From NCBI GenBank assembly GCA_910588975.1, contig CAJUSE010000011.1, positions 1 through 55,558 of the forward strand: a stretch of 55,558 bases of DNA. The letters run 5' to 3'. Source of the stretch: an uncultured Oscillospiraceae bacterium (GTDB lineage: Bacteria; Bacillota; Clostridia; Oscillospirales; Oscillospiraceae). Positions 7,196 to 16,618 of the stretch are shown here, one piece after another (positions within the stretch are counted from its first letter, which is position 1; the number at the start of each line of letters is the position of its first letter). The notes beneath the pieces were generated by a model that was not told the DNA's origin, did not search any database, and saw nothing but the letters and a program-made list of their open reading frames with translations. The position numbers and the translations under genes were made by a program.

Positions 7196-9199
7196 TTGCA
7201 CAAGAAAAATCTCACCCGACTTTTGGAGCCCAGTTACCGGCTCTATTTTGTCTTTCTGCTCCTGTTCGCCCTGGCCACCGCCCTGGTGGGCAAGTACACC
7301 CTGGCGGCCATTGAGCTGGTCATGGTGCTGGCCCTGTTTTTCTACTTCCGCCGGAGCATCGACACCCGGAAGCGGGAAATGCTGAGCTACATTGACTCCA
7401 TCACCGGCTCCATGGACGTGGCGGCCAAGGACACCATGATCAACGCCCCCCTGCCCATGGTCATCTTCCGGCCCGAGACCGAGGAGGTCATCTGGTCCAA
7501 CGACAAATTCCTCCACATCACCGGGGAGCGGGACCACCTCTTTGACCGGAAGATCACCGATGCCGTCCCCGGCTTTGACACCCGCTGGCTCATGGAGGGC
7601 AAGGGCCAGTGCCCCAGCGAGGTGCTGGTGGGCGACCGGCGGTTCCTGGTCTTCGGCCACATGGCCCGCATCGACAAAAACTCCGGCCGGGGCTTTCTGG
7701 CCACCACCTACTGGGTGGACGTGACCGAGTTCTCCCAGCTGCGGGACGAGTACTATGCCACCCGCCCTGCGATCGCCATCCTCCAGCTGGACAACTACGA
7801 CGAGGTGTTCAAAGGGGTCAGCGACAACATCAAGTCGGCCATGCTCTCTGACATCAACCGCCGGCTGGACGAGTGGACCGCTCCCACCCACGGCCTTTTC
7901 TGCCGCACCGACCGGGACCAGTTCGTCTTTCTCTTTGACGAGCAGTATATGCCCCAGTTTCTGGAGAAAAAATTCGACATTGTGGACCAGATCCACGAGG
8001 TGGTCAACCCCTCGGGCCAGCCGGCCACCCTCACCGTGGGCGTGGGCCGGGACGGAGAGGATCTCAGCGAGCTCTACCAGTTCGCTGCCCTGGCCGTGGA
8101 AATGGCCCTGAGCCGGGGCGGTGACCAGGCGGTGGTGAAAAACCGCTTTAACTTCGAGTTCTACGGCGGCCGTCGCTCGGCCGACACCGAGAAGCACACC
8201 AAGGTCAAGAGCCGGGTCATGGCCAGCGCCCTGAGCGAGCTCATCGCCGACGCCTCCCAGGTCTTTATCATGGGCCACAAGTTCCCCGACCTGGACTGCA
8301 TCGGCCCGGCCTGCGGCATCACCGCCATCTGCCGGAAGAAGGGGGTCCCCGCCTATGTCATTCGGGACCTGGCCTCCAACCCGGCCAGCGGCCTGGTGGC
8401 CGAGCTCATGCAGCTGCCCGAATACGCCCAGGCCTTCCTCTCCCCGGACAACGCCCTCATCTCGGCCGATGCCCGGACCCTGCTGGTGGTGGCCGACACC
8501 AACCGCCCTGACCGGGTACTGAGCCAGGATCTGCTGGAGTGCGTAAATAAGGTGGCCGTCATCGACCACCACCGCCGGGCGGCCAGCTACATCGAGGGGG
8601 CCACCTTCTCCTTCCAGGAGCCCTATGCCTCCTCGGCCAGCGAGCTGGTCACCGAGCTGCTCCAGTACATTCTGGAGCCCAGCGAGCTCATGCCCCGGGA
8701 GGCCGAGGCCCTCATGTCGGGCATCGTGCTGGACAGCAAGAACTTCACCATGCGCACCGGCTCCCGCACCTTCGACGCCGCCGCATTCCTGCGCCGGGCC
8801 GGGGCGGACACCACCGATGTGCGCCGGTTCTTCAAGTCCGATTTGGACAAGACCATCTCCCGCTTTGAGATCATCAAGGAGACCCAGATGTACCGCCAGG
8901 GCATGGCCATCTGCGCCATCGACCACCAGGTGGACCGCATCGCCGCCGCCCAGGCCGCCGACGAGCTGCTCAACGTCTCCGGGGTCCAGGCCTCCTTTGT
9001 CCTGTTCCCCAACGTTGAGCAAAACCAGATCATCCTCTCGGCCCGGAGCATGGGCCAGACCAATGTCCAGGTCATTGTGGAGGAGCTGGGAGGCGGCGGC
9101 AACGCCACCGTGGCCGGCGCCCAGATCCCTGAGCAGACTTTGGACCAGGTGGCTGCCAGCCTGATGGAGGCCATCGACAAGCACTGCGACGACGAATGA
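7196..9199 (+). CDS. gdpP: DHH-family cyclic-di-AMP phosphodiesterase GdpP
   Basis: This 667-residue membrane protein hydrolyses cyclic di-AMP to pApA, linking the second messenger to osmotic and cell-wall control. Order of domains: two transmembrane helices (about 20-60), a degenerate PAS domain (about 80-180), a degenerate GGDEF domain (about 185-310, with SRGGDQAVV in place of a catalytic site), the DHH domain (MGHKFPDLD near residue 360 and VAVIDHH with DHH at 457-459) and DHHA1 (GGGGNATVAGAQ near the C-terminus). The start is TTG at 7196, 8 nt after GGAGG. It is the first gene before rplI and dnaB, the usual Firmicutes order. Confidence 0.95.
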   Translation: MHKKNLTRLLEPSYRLYFVFLLLFALATALVGKYTLAAIELVMVLALFFYFRRSIDTRKREMLSYIDSITGSMDVAAKDTMINAPLPMVIFRPETEEVIWSNDKFLHITGERDHLFDRKITDAVPGFDTRWLMEGKGQCPSEVLVGDRRFLVFGHMARIDKNSGRGFLATTYWVDVTEFSQLRDEYYATRPAIAILQLDNYDEVFKGVSDNIKSAMLSDINRRLDEWTAPTHGLFCRTDRDQFVFLFDEQYMPQFLEKKFDIVDQIHEVVNPSGQPATLTVGVGRDGEDLSELYQFAALAVEMALSRGGDQAVVKNRFNFEFYGGRRSADTEKHTKVKSRVMASALSELIADASQVFIMGHKFPDLDCIGPACGITAICRKKGVPAYVIRDLASNPASGLVAELMQLPEYAQAFLSPDNALISADARTLLVVADTNRPDRVLSQDLLECVNKVAVIDHHRRAASYIEGATFSFQEPYASSASELVTELLQYILEPSELMPREAEALMSGIVLDSKNFTMRTGSRTFDAAAFLRRAGADTTDVRRFFKSDLDKTISRFEIIKETQMYRQGMAICAIDHQVDRIAAAQAADELLNVSGVQASFVLFPNVEQNQIILSARSMGQTNVQVIVEELGGGGNATVAGAQIPEQTLDQVAASLMEAIDKHCDDE

Positions 9200-9209
9200 T
9201 CCCAGTCCG

Positions 9210-9232
9210 TAGGGGCGGTCTGTGGCCGCCCG
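9210..9232 (+). repeat. TAGGGGC-type hairpin repeat, copy 1
   Basis: TAGGGGCGG followed by a short loop and CCGCCCG forms a compact hairpin just after the gdpP stop. Two further copies with the same TAGGGGC start and different loops lie at 14924-14948 and 15224-15246, so this is an interspersed repeat. Confidence 0.7.
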
Positions 9233-9287
9233 CTCTTTGACCAACAGCTTTTACCACCCCCACTCTATCGAAAAGGAGACTATTTCT

Positions 9288-9734
9288 ATGAAAGTTATTC
9301 TTCAACAGGACGTGAAGGGCCAGGGCAAGAAGGGCCAGCTCATCGAGGCCAGCGACGGCTACGCCCGCAACTTCCTCCTGCCCCGGAAGCTGGCCGTCCC
9401 CGCCACCGCCGAGAACATCAACACCATGCAGCAGCAGGAGAAGGCCAAGCGGGCCCAGGAGGCCGCCGAGCGTGCCGCCGCTTTGGAGGTGGCTGAGAAG
9501 CTGAAGGGCTGCAGCGTGAAGATCTCCGCCAAGGCCGGCCAGGGCGGGCGGCTGTTCGGCTCGGTGACCAGCAAGGAGATCTCCGACGCCCTCAAGGCCC
9601 AGTTCGGCATGGACATCGCCAAGACCAAGATCGTCCTGCCCGACCCCATCAAGGCCTTCGGCGGGTATCAGATCAAGTGCAAGCTGGGCTACGAGGTCAG
9701 CGGCGTTATCAACGTCACCGTAGTCGAAGCCTAA
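9288..9734 (+). CDS. rplI: 50S ribosomal protein L9
   Basis: This 148-residue L9 binds 23S rRNA near the base of the L1 stalk. The N-terminal domain shows the signature GKKGQLIEASDGYARNFLLP; a long connecting helix (about residues 45-75) leads to the C-terminal domain (GGRLFGSVTSKEI). The ATG at 9288 follows AAAAGGAG. The gene lies between gdpP and dnaB, the order commonly found in Firmicutes. Confidence 0.98.
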   Translation: MKVILQQDVKGQGKKGQLIEASDGYARNFLLPRKLAVPATAENINTMQQQEKAKRAQEAAERAAALEVAEKLKGCSVKISAKAGQGGRLFGSVTSKEISDALKAQFGMDIAKTKIVLPDPIKAFGGYQIKCKLGYEVSGVINVTVVEA

Positions 9735-9799
9735 GCATAGCCCTCTGCCCCAATGGGGGCATGACACAATTATTTACCAAAAACCGGAGGTGAACCCCC

Positions 9800-11146
9800 A
9801 TGGACGAACTCCTCTCCCGCCAAATGCCCCACTCGGCCGAGGCCGAGCAGGCCGTACTGGGCTCCATCCTCATTGACGAGCGCTGCGTGCCCCAGGTCAT
9901 GGAGCATCTGACAAGCGAGGATTTCTACCTGCGCCAGAACCGGGAGCTGTTCGAGTGCATCGGCGCCATGTTCAACTACTCGGAGACCATCGACCCCGTC
10001 ACCGTGCTGGAAAAGCTGAAGCAGTTGGGCTACTATGACGAGGCCACCTCCTACGATTATATCCGCCAGCTCATGCTCATCACCCCCACTGCCGCCAACG
10101 TGGAGGAGTATATCACCATCGTCAAGGACAAATCCCTGCTGCGCCGGGTGGCCGAGACGGCGGGGGGCATCACCTCCATGATCCAGGCCGGCCAGGCCAG
10201 CGCCCAGGAGGCATTGGAGTGGGCCGAGCAGCAGATCTACGCCATCCGCCAGGGCCGCTCCGCCCAGGGACTGGAGCACATCTCCACCATCATGCTCTCG
10301 GTCTATGAGCGGCTCAACGAGCTCTCGGCCAGCGACTCGGCCGTCCCCGGCCTGTCCACCGGCATCCCCACCCTGGACTCTGCCATCGCCGGCCTCAACA
10401 ACTCCGACCTGCTCATTCTGGCCGCCCGGCCGGGCATGGGCAAGTCCTCCCTGGCTTTGAACATCCTGCTCCACGCCAGCAAATATTCGGGCAAGAGCGT
10501 GGTCTACTTCTCCCTGGAAATGAGCCGGGAGCAGCTGGCTATGCGCCTTGTGTCCAGCGAGGCCTTTGTGGAGCTCAAGCGTCTGGTCACCGGCAAGCTC
10601 AATGAGGACGACTGGACCAAGGTGGCCGCCGCCGCCACCGCCCTGAACCAGACCAAGCTGTATATTGACGATAACCCCATGCTCTCGGTCTCCGATATGA
10701 ACGCCAAGTGCCGCCGGGTGGATAACCTGGGCCTGGTCATCATAGACTACCTCCAGCTCATGACCTCCGCCGGGGGCTCCAACCGGGGGGGAGACAACCG
10801 TCAGCAGGTGGTCAGCGACATCTCCCGGGCGCTGAAGATCATGGCCAAGGAGCTCAACGTCCCTGTGCTGTGCCTCTCCCAGCTCTCCCGGGCCAACGAG
10901 TCCCGCTCGGACAAGCGGCCCATGCTCTCCGACCTGCGTGAATCCGGCGCCATCGAGCAGGACGCCGACATCATCCTCTTCCTCTACCGGGACGACTACT
11001 ACAACGAGGACAGCGAGGCCCACAACCTGGCCGAGTGTATCGTGGCCAAGAACCGCCACGGAGAGACGGGCACGGTGGAGCTCCAGTGGCTGCCCCAGTA
11101 CACCACCTTCACCGCCGTGGAGCGGCGCTACGACAATGACTACTGA
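9800..11146 (+). CDS. dnaB: Replicative DNA helicase DnaB
   Basis: This 448-residue hexameric 5'-3' helicase unwinds DNA at the replication fork. The N-terminal helical domain (residues 1-150, with AEAEQAVLGSIL) is followed by a RecA-like ATPase domain with Walker A ARPGMGKSS near residue 214, Walker B LVIIDYLQLM near residue 315, and the H4 loop and arginine-finger region (SQLSRANESRSDKRP). Length is normal. The last codons overlap the tilS start by 11 nt. Confidence 0.98.
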   Translation: MDELLSRQMPHSAEAEQAVLGSILIDERCVPQVMEHLTSEDFYLRQNRELFECIGAMFNYSETIDPVTVLEKLKQLGYYDEATSYDYIRQLMLITPTAANVEEYITIVKDKSLLRRVAETAGGITSMIQAGQASAQEALEWAEQQIYAIRQGRSAQGLEHISTIMLSVYERLNELSASDSAVPGLSTGIPTLDSAIAGLNNSDLLILAARPGMGKSSLALNILLHASKYSGKSVVYFSLEMSREQLAMRLVSSEAFVELKRLVTGKLNEDDWTKVAAAATALNQTKLYIDDNPMLSVSDMNAKCRRVDNLGLVIIDYLQLMTSAGGSNRGGDNRQQVVSDISRALKIMAKELNVPVLCLSQLSRANESRSDKRPMLSDLRESGAIEQDADIILFLYRDDYYNEDSEAHNLAECIVAKNRHGETGTVELQWLPQYTTFTAVERRYDNDY

Positions 11147-12452
11147 TCTGCCCGCCTTTGACATCCTGTCAGCGCAATACGAGATGCTCCCCCCGGGCGC
11201 CGTCGTGATCTGCGCCGTCTCCGGCGGGGCCGACTCCATGTGCCTGCTCCACCTGCTCACCCGGCGGGAGGACCTCACCCTTCACGCCGCCCACTTCAAC
11301 CACCGCCTGCGTGGAACAGAGAGTGACCGGGACGAGGCCTTCGTCCGGGACTGGTGCGAAACCCGCAGCATCCCCTTCCACCTGGGCTCCGGCGACGTGG
11401 CCGGGGAGGCCCAACGGCGAAAAATGGGCATTGAGGAGACCGCCCGGGCCATGCGCTACGGCTTTCTCTCCCGGCTGGCCCTGGAGCTGAAGGCCGACCG
11501 CATCGCCACCGCCCACAACGCCGACGACAATGCCGAGACCCTGCTCATGCACCTGCTCCGGGGCACCGGTCTTGGCGGCCTTGGGGGCATCGACCCAGTT
11601 CGCTGGAAGTACGTCCGCCCCCTTCTCACCACCCCACGCTCTGACATCGACGCCTATCTGAACACCCACCGCATCCCCCATGTGGAGGATTCCACCAACG
11701 CCGGGGACGACTACCTCCGCAACCGGATCCGCCACCGGCTCCTCCCACTGCTGGAGGAGTGGAACCCGGGTTTTCTCTCCCGAATGACCCACACCATCCC
11801 CCGTCTCCGCTCGGACAACGAGACCTTGGAGGACCTGGCCGGGCAGCTCTCCCGCCAGGCCCAGCAGGAGGGGGAAACCGGGGACTGGGTCATCCCGGCC
11901 CCACTTCTCGCCGCCGCCCCCGACCCCATCGCCCTCCGGGCTGTCCGCCAGCTGGTGGGCGAGGCCAACGAGGGGGACTGGGACTGCTCATCGGCCCACC
12001 TCACCTCGGTGCTGGCCCTCTGCCGGTCAGAAAATCCCTCGGGGGAGATCCACCTCCCTCACAGTCTCACCGCCCGGCGGGAATATGACCGGCTTATCCT
12101 CACCCATGAAGGGCCGCCCCAGTCTTTGACCCCCTTCACCCCCCAGCCGGGATATACCCCCATCCCCGGCACCGTCTGGGCCGTTCTTCTGGAGAATGAC
12201 CCCTGGCCCGGCCTGGTGGTCCGTCCCCGACAGATCGGGGATGAGATCACCCTGCCCAACGGCCACCGGCGGAGCCTGAAGAAGCTCTATATCGACAAAA
12301 AGATCCCCCGGCTCCTCCGGGACTCCCTTCCCCTGGCCGCCGACGATGAGGGGGTCATCGCTGTGGCCGGCCTGGGCCCCAATCTGGCTCACCCCCGCAA
12401 AGAGCGGGTCACATTCATAAAAATCACAGAAAAAGAGGAGAATGGACAATGA
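11136..12452 (+). CDS. tilS: tRNA(Ile)-lysidine synthase TilS
   Basis: This 438-residue ATP-dependent enzyme converts C34 of tRNA-Ile(CAU) to lysidine, so the tRNA reads AUA. The N-terminal PP-loop SGGADS is at residues 29-34, and the family motifs HFNHRLRGTESDRDE and ATAHNADDNAET follow. A linker precedes the C-terminal TilS-C domain (RPRQIGDEITLP to VAGLGP). The ATG at 11136 overlaps the dnaB end. The gene's own stop overlaps the hpt start by 4 nt, the conserved tilS-hpt-ftsH arrangement. Confidence 0.96.
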   Translation: MTTDLPAFDILSAQYEMLPPGAVVICAVSGGADSMCLLHLLTRREDLTLHAAHFNHRLRGTESDRDEAFVRDWCETRSIPFHLGSGDVAGEAQRRKMGIEETARAMRYGFLSRLALELKADRIATAHNADDNAETLLMHLLRGTGLGGLGGIDPVRWKYVRPLLTTPRSDIDAYLNTHRIPHVEDSTNAGDDYLRNRIRHRLLPLLEEWNPGFLSRMTHTIPRLRSDNETLEDLAGQLSRQAQQEGETGDWVIPAPLLAAAPDPIALRAVRQLVGEANEGDWDCSSAHLTSVLALCRSENPSGEIHLPHSLTARREYDRLILTHEGPPQSLTPFTPQPGYTPIPGTVWAVLLENDPWPGLVVRPRQIGDEITLPNGHRRSLKKLYIDKKIPRLLRDSLPLAADDEGVIAVAGLGPNLAHPRKERVTFIKITEKEENGQ

Positions 12453-13000
12453 GCACACTGCATCCCGATTTGGAAAAGGTCCTTTTGACCGAGGAGGAGC
12501 TCAAGGCCCGGGTGGCCCAGCTGGGAGAGGAGATCAGCCGGGACTACGCCGGCAAGGAGCCGGTGCTGGTGGCCATCCTCCGTGGCTCTTACGTCTTTAT
12601 GGCCGACCTGTCCCGGGCCCTGGACATCCTGTGCCGGGTGGACTTCATGTCGGTGTCCTCCTATGGCGCCAGCGCCACCTCCTCAGGCCAGGTCAACATC
12701 ATCAAGGACCTCTCCGACTCCATTGAGGGCCGGGATGTCATCGTGGTGGAGGACATTCTGGACACGGGCAACACCCTCCACTACCTGTTCCAGATCCTCC
12801 AGGCCCGGCACCCCGCCTCCCTGAAGCTGTGCGTGCTGCTGGATAAGCCCTCCCGCCGCACCAAGCCCATCTCGGCGGACTATGTGGGCTTCACCGTCCC
12901 CGATGAGTTTGTGGTGGGCTACGGCCTGGACTACAACGAGCACTACCGCAACCTGCCCTACATCGGCGTCCTCAAGCGGGAGGTCTACGCCAAGGACTAA
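12449..13000 (+). CDS. hpt: Hypoxanthine phosphoribosyltransferase
   Basis: This 183-residue purine-salvage enzyme makes IMP (and usually GMP) from PRPP and the free base. The PRPP-binding motif VVEDILDTGNTL lies at about residues 99-110, the flexible-loop SYGASATSSG at 71-80, and the base-binding segment DYVGFTVPDEFVVGYGLDY near the C-terminus. It starts in an ATGA overlap with tilS. Confidence 0.97.
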   Translation: MSTLHPDLEKVLLTEEELKARVAQLGEEISRDYAGKEPVLVAILRGSYVFMADLSRALDILCRVDFMSVSSYGASATSSGQVNIIKDLSDSIEGRDVIVVEDILDTGNTLHYLFQILQARHPASLKLCVLLDKPSRRTKPISADYVGFTVPDEFVVGYGLDYNEHYRNLPYIGVLKREVYAKD

Positions 13001-13072
13001 GCTCTGCCCCGCCCGCATACCGGCGATACAAAGGTATGTGTCCCCGCCACGATGAAAGGAAGTGTTCCCCAC

Positions 13073-14926
13073 TTGAATCGAAAAATCAGCCCCCGTGACA
13101 TCGGCTTTTTCGGCCTGGTCATCACCATTCTGCTGGTGGCTCTGTTTGCCCTGCGGGGTATGGACACCCCCCAGCCCCCCACCTCTGCCGAGGTCCGCTC
13201 CCTCATTGAGAGCCAGCAGGTCTCCAGCGTCAAGGTGAAGGACTCCACCCTCACTCTGAAGCTGAAGGAGGACTGGCACGGCCAGGAGACCGTCACCGTC
13301 CGGCTCTGGTCCACCCAGGCCTTCTATGACGAGTACAACGACCTGCTGGTCTCCCAGCAGCGCCAGGGCATCCTCACCGACTACGACTATCAGGCCAACA
13401 CGGTCTACCCCTTCTGGGTGTCCATGCTGCCCTGGCTGCTCATCGTGGCCCTGTTCATCTTCCTGTGGTACCACATGATGAGCCGGCAGCTCAACCAGAT
13501 GAACGCCGGCGGCGAGGGCCGCTCGGCGGGCCGGTACAGCCACGCCCGCACCCGCTCGGTGGAGGCCGAAGGCCAGAAGATCGTCACCTTTGGCGACGTG
13601 GCCGGCTGTGACGAGGAAAAGCGGGAGCTTCAGGAGGTTGTGGACTTCCTCCGGGATCCCCAGCGCTTCCTGGCCCTGGGTGCCCGCATCCCCAAGGGCA
13701 TCCTGCTGGTGGGCCCTCCGGGCACCGGCAAGACCCTCCTGGCCAAGGCCGTGGCCGGAGAGGCCGGGGTGGGCTTTCTGTCCATCTCGGGCTCTGACTT
13801 TGTGGAGCTTTATGTAGGCGTGGGCGCCGGCCGGGTCCGGGACCTCTTTGACCGGGCCAAGAAGGACTCCCCCGCCATTGTGTTCATCGACGAGATCGAC
13901 GCCGTGGGCCGGCAGCGTGGTGCCGGTCTGGGCGGCGGTCACGACGAGCGGGAGCAGACCCTGAACCAGCTCCTGGTGGAAATGGACGGCTTCGCCGCCA
14001 ACGAGGGCGTTGTGGTGCTGGCCGCCACCAACCGGGTGGACATTTTGGACCCCGCCCTCCTCCGTCCCGGCCGGTTTGACCGGCAGGTCTATGTGGGCGA
14101 GCCCGACGTGAAGGGCCGGGAGGAGATCCTGAAGGTCCACACCCGGAACAAGCCCCTCAGCGAGGACGTGGATCTCAAGACCCTGGCCAAATCCACCGCC
14201 GGCTTCACCGGCGCCGATCTGGAGAACCTCTGCAATGAGGCCGCCCTCCGGGCCGCCGGCAAGGAGCAGAAGTTCATCACCATGGACGACTTCCAGTCCT
14301 CGGTCATCAAGGTGCTGGCCGGGCCGGAGAAGCGCAGCCGGGTGGTCATCGAGCGGGAGCGCACCCTCACCGCCTACCACGAGGCCGGCCACGCCATCGT
14401 CCTCCACGCCCTGCCCACCCAGGACCCGGTGCATCAGATTACCATCGTCCCCCGGGGCATGGCCGGGGGCATGACCATCCACCTGCCCCGGGAGGACAAG
14501 TCCTTCCAGTCCAAAAAGGAGCTCACCGAGCGCATCGCCGTCTGCCTGGGGGGCCGTGTCGCCGAACAGCTGGTGCTGGGGGACATCTCCACCGGCGCCG
14601 GCAGCGACCTGCGCCAGGCCACCTCCATCGCCCGGCAGATGGTCACCCGCTTCGGCATGAGCGACAAGCTGGGCAACGTGGTCTACGAGGCCGATCACGA
14701 GGTCTTTATCGGCCGGGACATGGCCCAGGCCAAGACCTATTCCGAGGAGACGGCCAACCTCATCGACGAGGAGGTCAAGGCCCTGCTGGATCAGGCCTAT
14801 GCCACCTGCGAGGACATCCTCAAGCGGGACCGGGACTACCTGGAGCAGGTGGCCCAGTACCTGCTGGAGCATGAGACCATGGATGCCGAAACCTTTGAGG
14901 CGTTGTTCAACAAAACCGAAGCGTAG
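13073..14926 (+). CDS. ftsH: ATP-dependent zinc metalloprotease FtsH
   Basis: This 617-residue membrane-bound AAA+ protease degrades misassembled membrane and regulatory proteins. A first transmembrane helix (about 10-30), an extracytoplasmic domain and a second helix near residues 115-135 precede the AAA domain (Walker A GPPGTGKT about 214-221, Walker B IVFIDEIDAVG, SRH with RPGRFDRQ). The peptidase domain has zinc motif HEAGH near residue 435. The TTG start at 13073 has AAAGGAAG upstream; the in-frame ATG at 13052 has no ribosome binding site. Its TAG stop is the first three bases of a TAGGGGC repeat hairpin. Confidence 0.95.
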   Translation: MNRKISPRDIGFFGLVITILLVALFALRGMDTPQPPTSAEVRSLIESQQVSSVKVKDSTLTLKLKEDWHGQETVTVRLWSTQAFYDEYNDLLVSQQRQGILTDYDYQANTVYPFWVSMLPWLLIVALFIFLWYHMMSRQLNQMNAGGEGRSAGRYSHARTRSVEAEGQKIVTFGDVAGCDEEKRELQEVVDFLRDPQRFLALGARIPKGILLVGPPGTGKTLLAKAVAGEAGVGFLSISGSDFVELYVGVGAGRVRDLFDRAKKDSPAIVFIDEIDAVGRQRGAGLGGGHDEREQTLNQLLVEMDGFAANEGVVVLAATNRVDILDPALLRPGRFDRQVYVGEPDVKGREEILKVHTRNKPLSEDVDLKTLAKSTAGFTGADLENLCNEAALRAAGKEQKFITMDDFQSSVIKVLAGPEKRSRVVIERERTLTAYHEAGHAIVLHALPTQDPVHQITIVPRGMAGGMTIHLPREDKSFQSKKELTERIAVCLGGRVAEQLVLGDISTGAGSDLRQATSIARQMVTRFGMSDKLGNVVYEADHEVFIGRDMAQAKTYSEETANLIDEEVKALLDQAYATCEDILKRDRDYLEQVAQYLLEHETMDAETFEALFNKTEA

Positions 14927-15246
14927 GGGCGGGTCCCAGACCCGCCCGGTGGTTCCACCTTGGCAGGTGGGAGCAATCTGGGGGACCATTCTTGAGCGGC
15001 AAGAATGGCCCCCCAGACCCCCCAAGAACCGCCAGGGGACCCTTTCGATGGGGTCCCCTGGACCCCCCACGACGACCAAAGGGCAGGGCCTGCGGGCCCT
15101 TCCCTTTGGAAACCCATCCAGGCTGTCCAATTTCGGGCTTGTCGGCCTCCAGCCTGCACTTCGTGGCAGGCTTCCGGGCACGGTTGTGAGGCGGGGCGCC
15201 CTGCTTGAAATGCTGCCACTGTGTAGGGGCACCCATTGTGTGCCCG
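14924..15246 (+). repeat. Array of palindromes between ftsH and the next gene
   Basis: The 365-bp gap after ftsH holds no plausible gene but a series of hairpins. They are a TAGGGGC-type hairpin (14924-14948, containing the ftsH stop); CCACCT-TGGC-AGGTGG (14955-14971); an 18-bp stem with one mismatch and a 5-nt loop (14977-15017); an 11-bp perfect stem CCAGGGGACCC/GGGTCCCCTGG (15032-15061); and a second TAGGGGC hairpin (15224-15246). Some may terminate transcription, but T-runs are missing, so repetitive-element origin is more likely. Confidence 0.65.
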
Positions 15247-15291
15247 GCCCTTCGCTTTTTCACTTTTCACTTCCACAAAGGGGGGTCTCCC

Positions 15292-16422
15292 ATGAAGCTC
15301 ATAAAAAAGCGCATCCCTACCATTCTCTGCGCCCTGGTTCTGCTTCTGGGGGGGCTTCTCCCCGCCTGGGCCTCTTCGGCCAACACCACCGTGTATCTGC
15401 TGGCCGCCAACGACAAATTCTGCGACCTGGCCGGTGGCTTCCTGCCCGTGGCGGTGGACGGCACCATCTACGTGCCCTATACCGTCTTTGACAAGGATGC
15501 CACCGGGGTGGACCTGGGGGTCTACTACGGCCTGAAGCAAGAGCAGGGCACCATCCTGTCCCTCTATTCCATCAACGGCCACCTCACCTTCCGGGTGAGC
15601 ATGGGCCTGTGCGAGGACGGACAGGGCAACCCCATGGATTTCCGGGCACTCCCCCGCCACGGCATCCCCTATGTCCCCGCCGCAGCGGTGTGTGCCTTTT
15701 TCGGCCTGCAATACTCCTTCCTACCCACCACCGACCGGGGCACCCTCATCCGCATCACCAGCTCCCCCAACACCCTCTCCGATGCCCTGTTCCTGGCCTC
15801 GGCCCGCAGCTCCATGCAGGAGCGGTACAACAACATCCTCCAGGCCCGGGAGCCCACTCCCTCGGCCACTCCCACCCCCGATGTCTCCGTCCCTCCCACG
15901 GCCCAGCCCACCGTCCCGGCGGGCCGGCCCGACCGGTCCAATATCCGGGTCTACCTGGCCGTGAACGCCTCGGAGAGCGAAAGCAACCTGACCACCCACT
16001 TCCCCGTCGGGGTCCAGGCCCTGTTTCTCTTTACGCTGGACAGCCTGGTGAGCCGGGCCGACCAGGTCCGCTCCGCTGTGGCGGCAGGCCATTCCATCGG
16101 CCTCATCGTCGAGGGTGACCTCGCCCAGGCCAGAGCCCAGCTGGACCAGGGCAATCGGCTTTTGAGCCACATTGCTCGGGTGAGCACCCATATCGTCTCC
16201 GCCCCTGCCGAGCTGCAGGATCAGCTCGCCCAGGAGGGCTGGCGCTGCTGGCGGGGCCACTATCCCGGCGGCACCTCCACCACCGTCCTGTCCTATTTGG
16301 ACGCCCGCCAAAGCACCACCCGGCTGGAGCTGCCTGCCACTCCCGCCGCCCTGAGCCGGGTGCTCACCACCCTCCGCCAGGACGGCTACACCCTCCGCCA
16401 GCCGGTGGAGACCGATCTGTAA
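15292..16422 (+). CDS. Secreted protein with degenerate polysaccharide-deacetylase-like C-terminal domain
   Basis: This 376-residue exported protein has a signal peptide (residues 1-25, ending AWA). An N-terminal region of about 160 residues resembles the copper-amine-oxidase N-terminal-like beta domain (IYVPYTVFDKDATG). A Pro/Thr-rich linker follows (about 185-210), then a C-terminal domain with the deacetylase-like segment AAGHSIGLIVEGD. The catalytic HxxxH/TFDDG residues of true deacetylases are not seen, so it is probably inactive or has another role. The ATG at 15292 follows AAAGGGGGG. It is a single-gene unit ended by a terminator. Confidence 0.7.
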   Translation: MKLIKKRIPTILCALVLLLGGLLPAWASSANTTVYLLAANDKFCDLAGGFLPVAVDGTIYVPYTVFDKDATGVDLGVYYGLKQEQGTILSLYSINGHLTFRVSMGLCEDGQGNPMDFRALPRHGIPYVPAAAVCAFFGLQYSFLPTTDRGTLIRITSSPNTLSDALFLASARSSMQERYNNILQAREPTPSATPTPDVSVPPTAQPTVPAGRPDRSNIRVYLAVNASESESNLTTHFPVGVQALFLFTLDSLVSRADQVRSAVAAGHSIGLIVEGDLAQARAQLDQGNRLLSHIARVSTHIVSAPAELQDQLAQEGWRCWRGHYPGGTSTTVLSYLDARQSTTRLELPATPAALSRVLTTLRQDGYTLRQPVETDL

Positions 16423-16435
16423 CTCCACCTCATCA

Positions 16436-16465
16436 GGGCGGGCCTCCCCAAGGCCCGTCCTTTTT
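16436..16465 (+). terminator. Rho-independent terminator
   Basis: GGGCGGGCCT pairs with AGGCCCGTCC (one G-T pair) around a 5-nt loop, followed by TTTTT. It lies directly after the secreted-protein gene. Confidence 0.9.
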
Positions 16466-16491
16466 CTCTCTGTTTTATTTTTACCCTAAGA

Positions 16492-16520
16492 TTTACAAAA
16501 ACTCCTTTCCATGATACAAT
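16492..16520 (+). promoter_or_regulatory. Promoter of the MFS transporter gene
   Basis: TTTACA (16492-16497), 17-bp spacer, TACAAT (16515-16520), followed by an approximately 95-nt leader. Confidence 0.8.
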
Positions 16521-16618
16521 GCGTTTTGGCCAAAAGTTGTACATCTGCATACACCTTTCCCCAAAAGGGCCAGCACCAAAAAAACATCGGCCCCAGGCCG
16601 GAGAAAAGAGAGATCGCC

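Noticed and set aside
7172..9244. Long minus-strand open frame of 690 codons
   Set aside because: It is the shadow of gdpP in GC-rich DNA; the plus strand has clear domains, a promoter and a ribosome binding site.
12683..15232. Long minus-strand open frame of 849 codons
   Set aside because: Opposite hpt and ftsH, runs through the palindrome array; low-complexity Gly/Val/Leu-rich translation with no family features.
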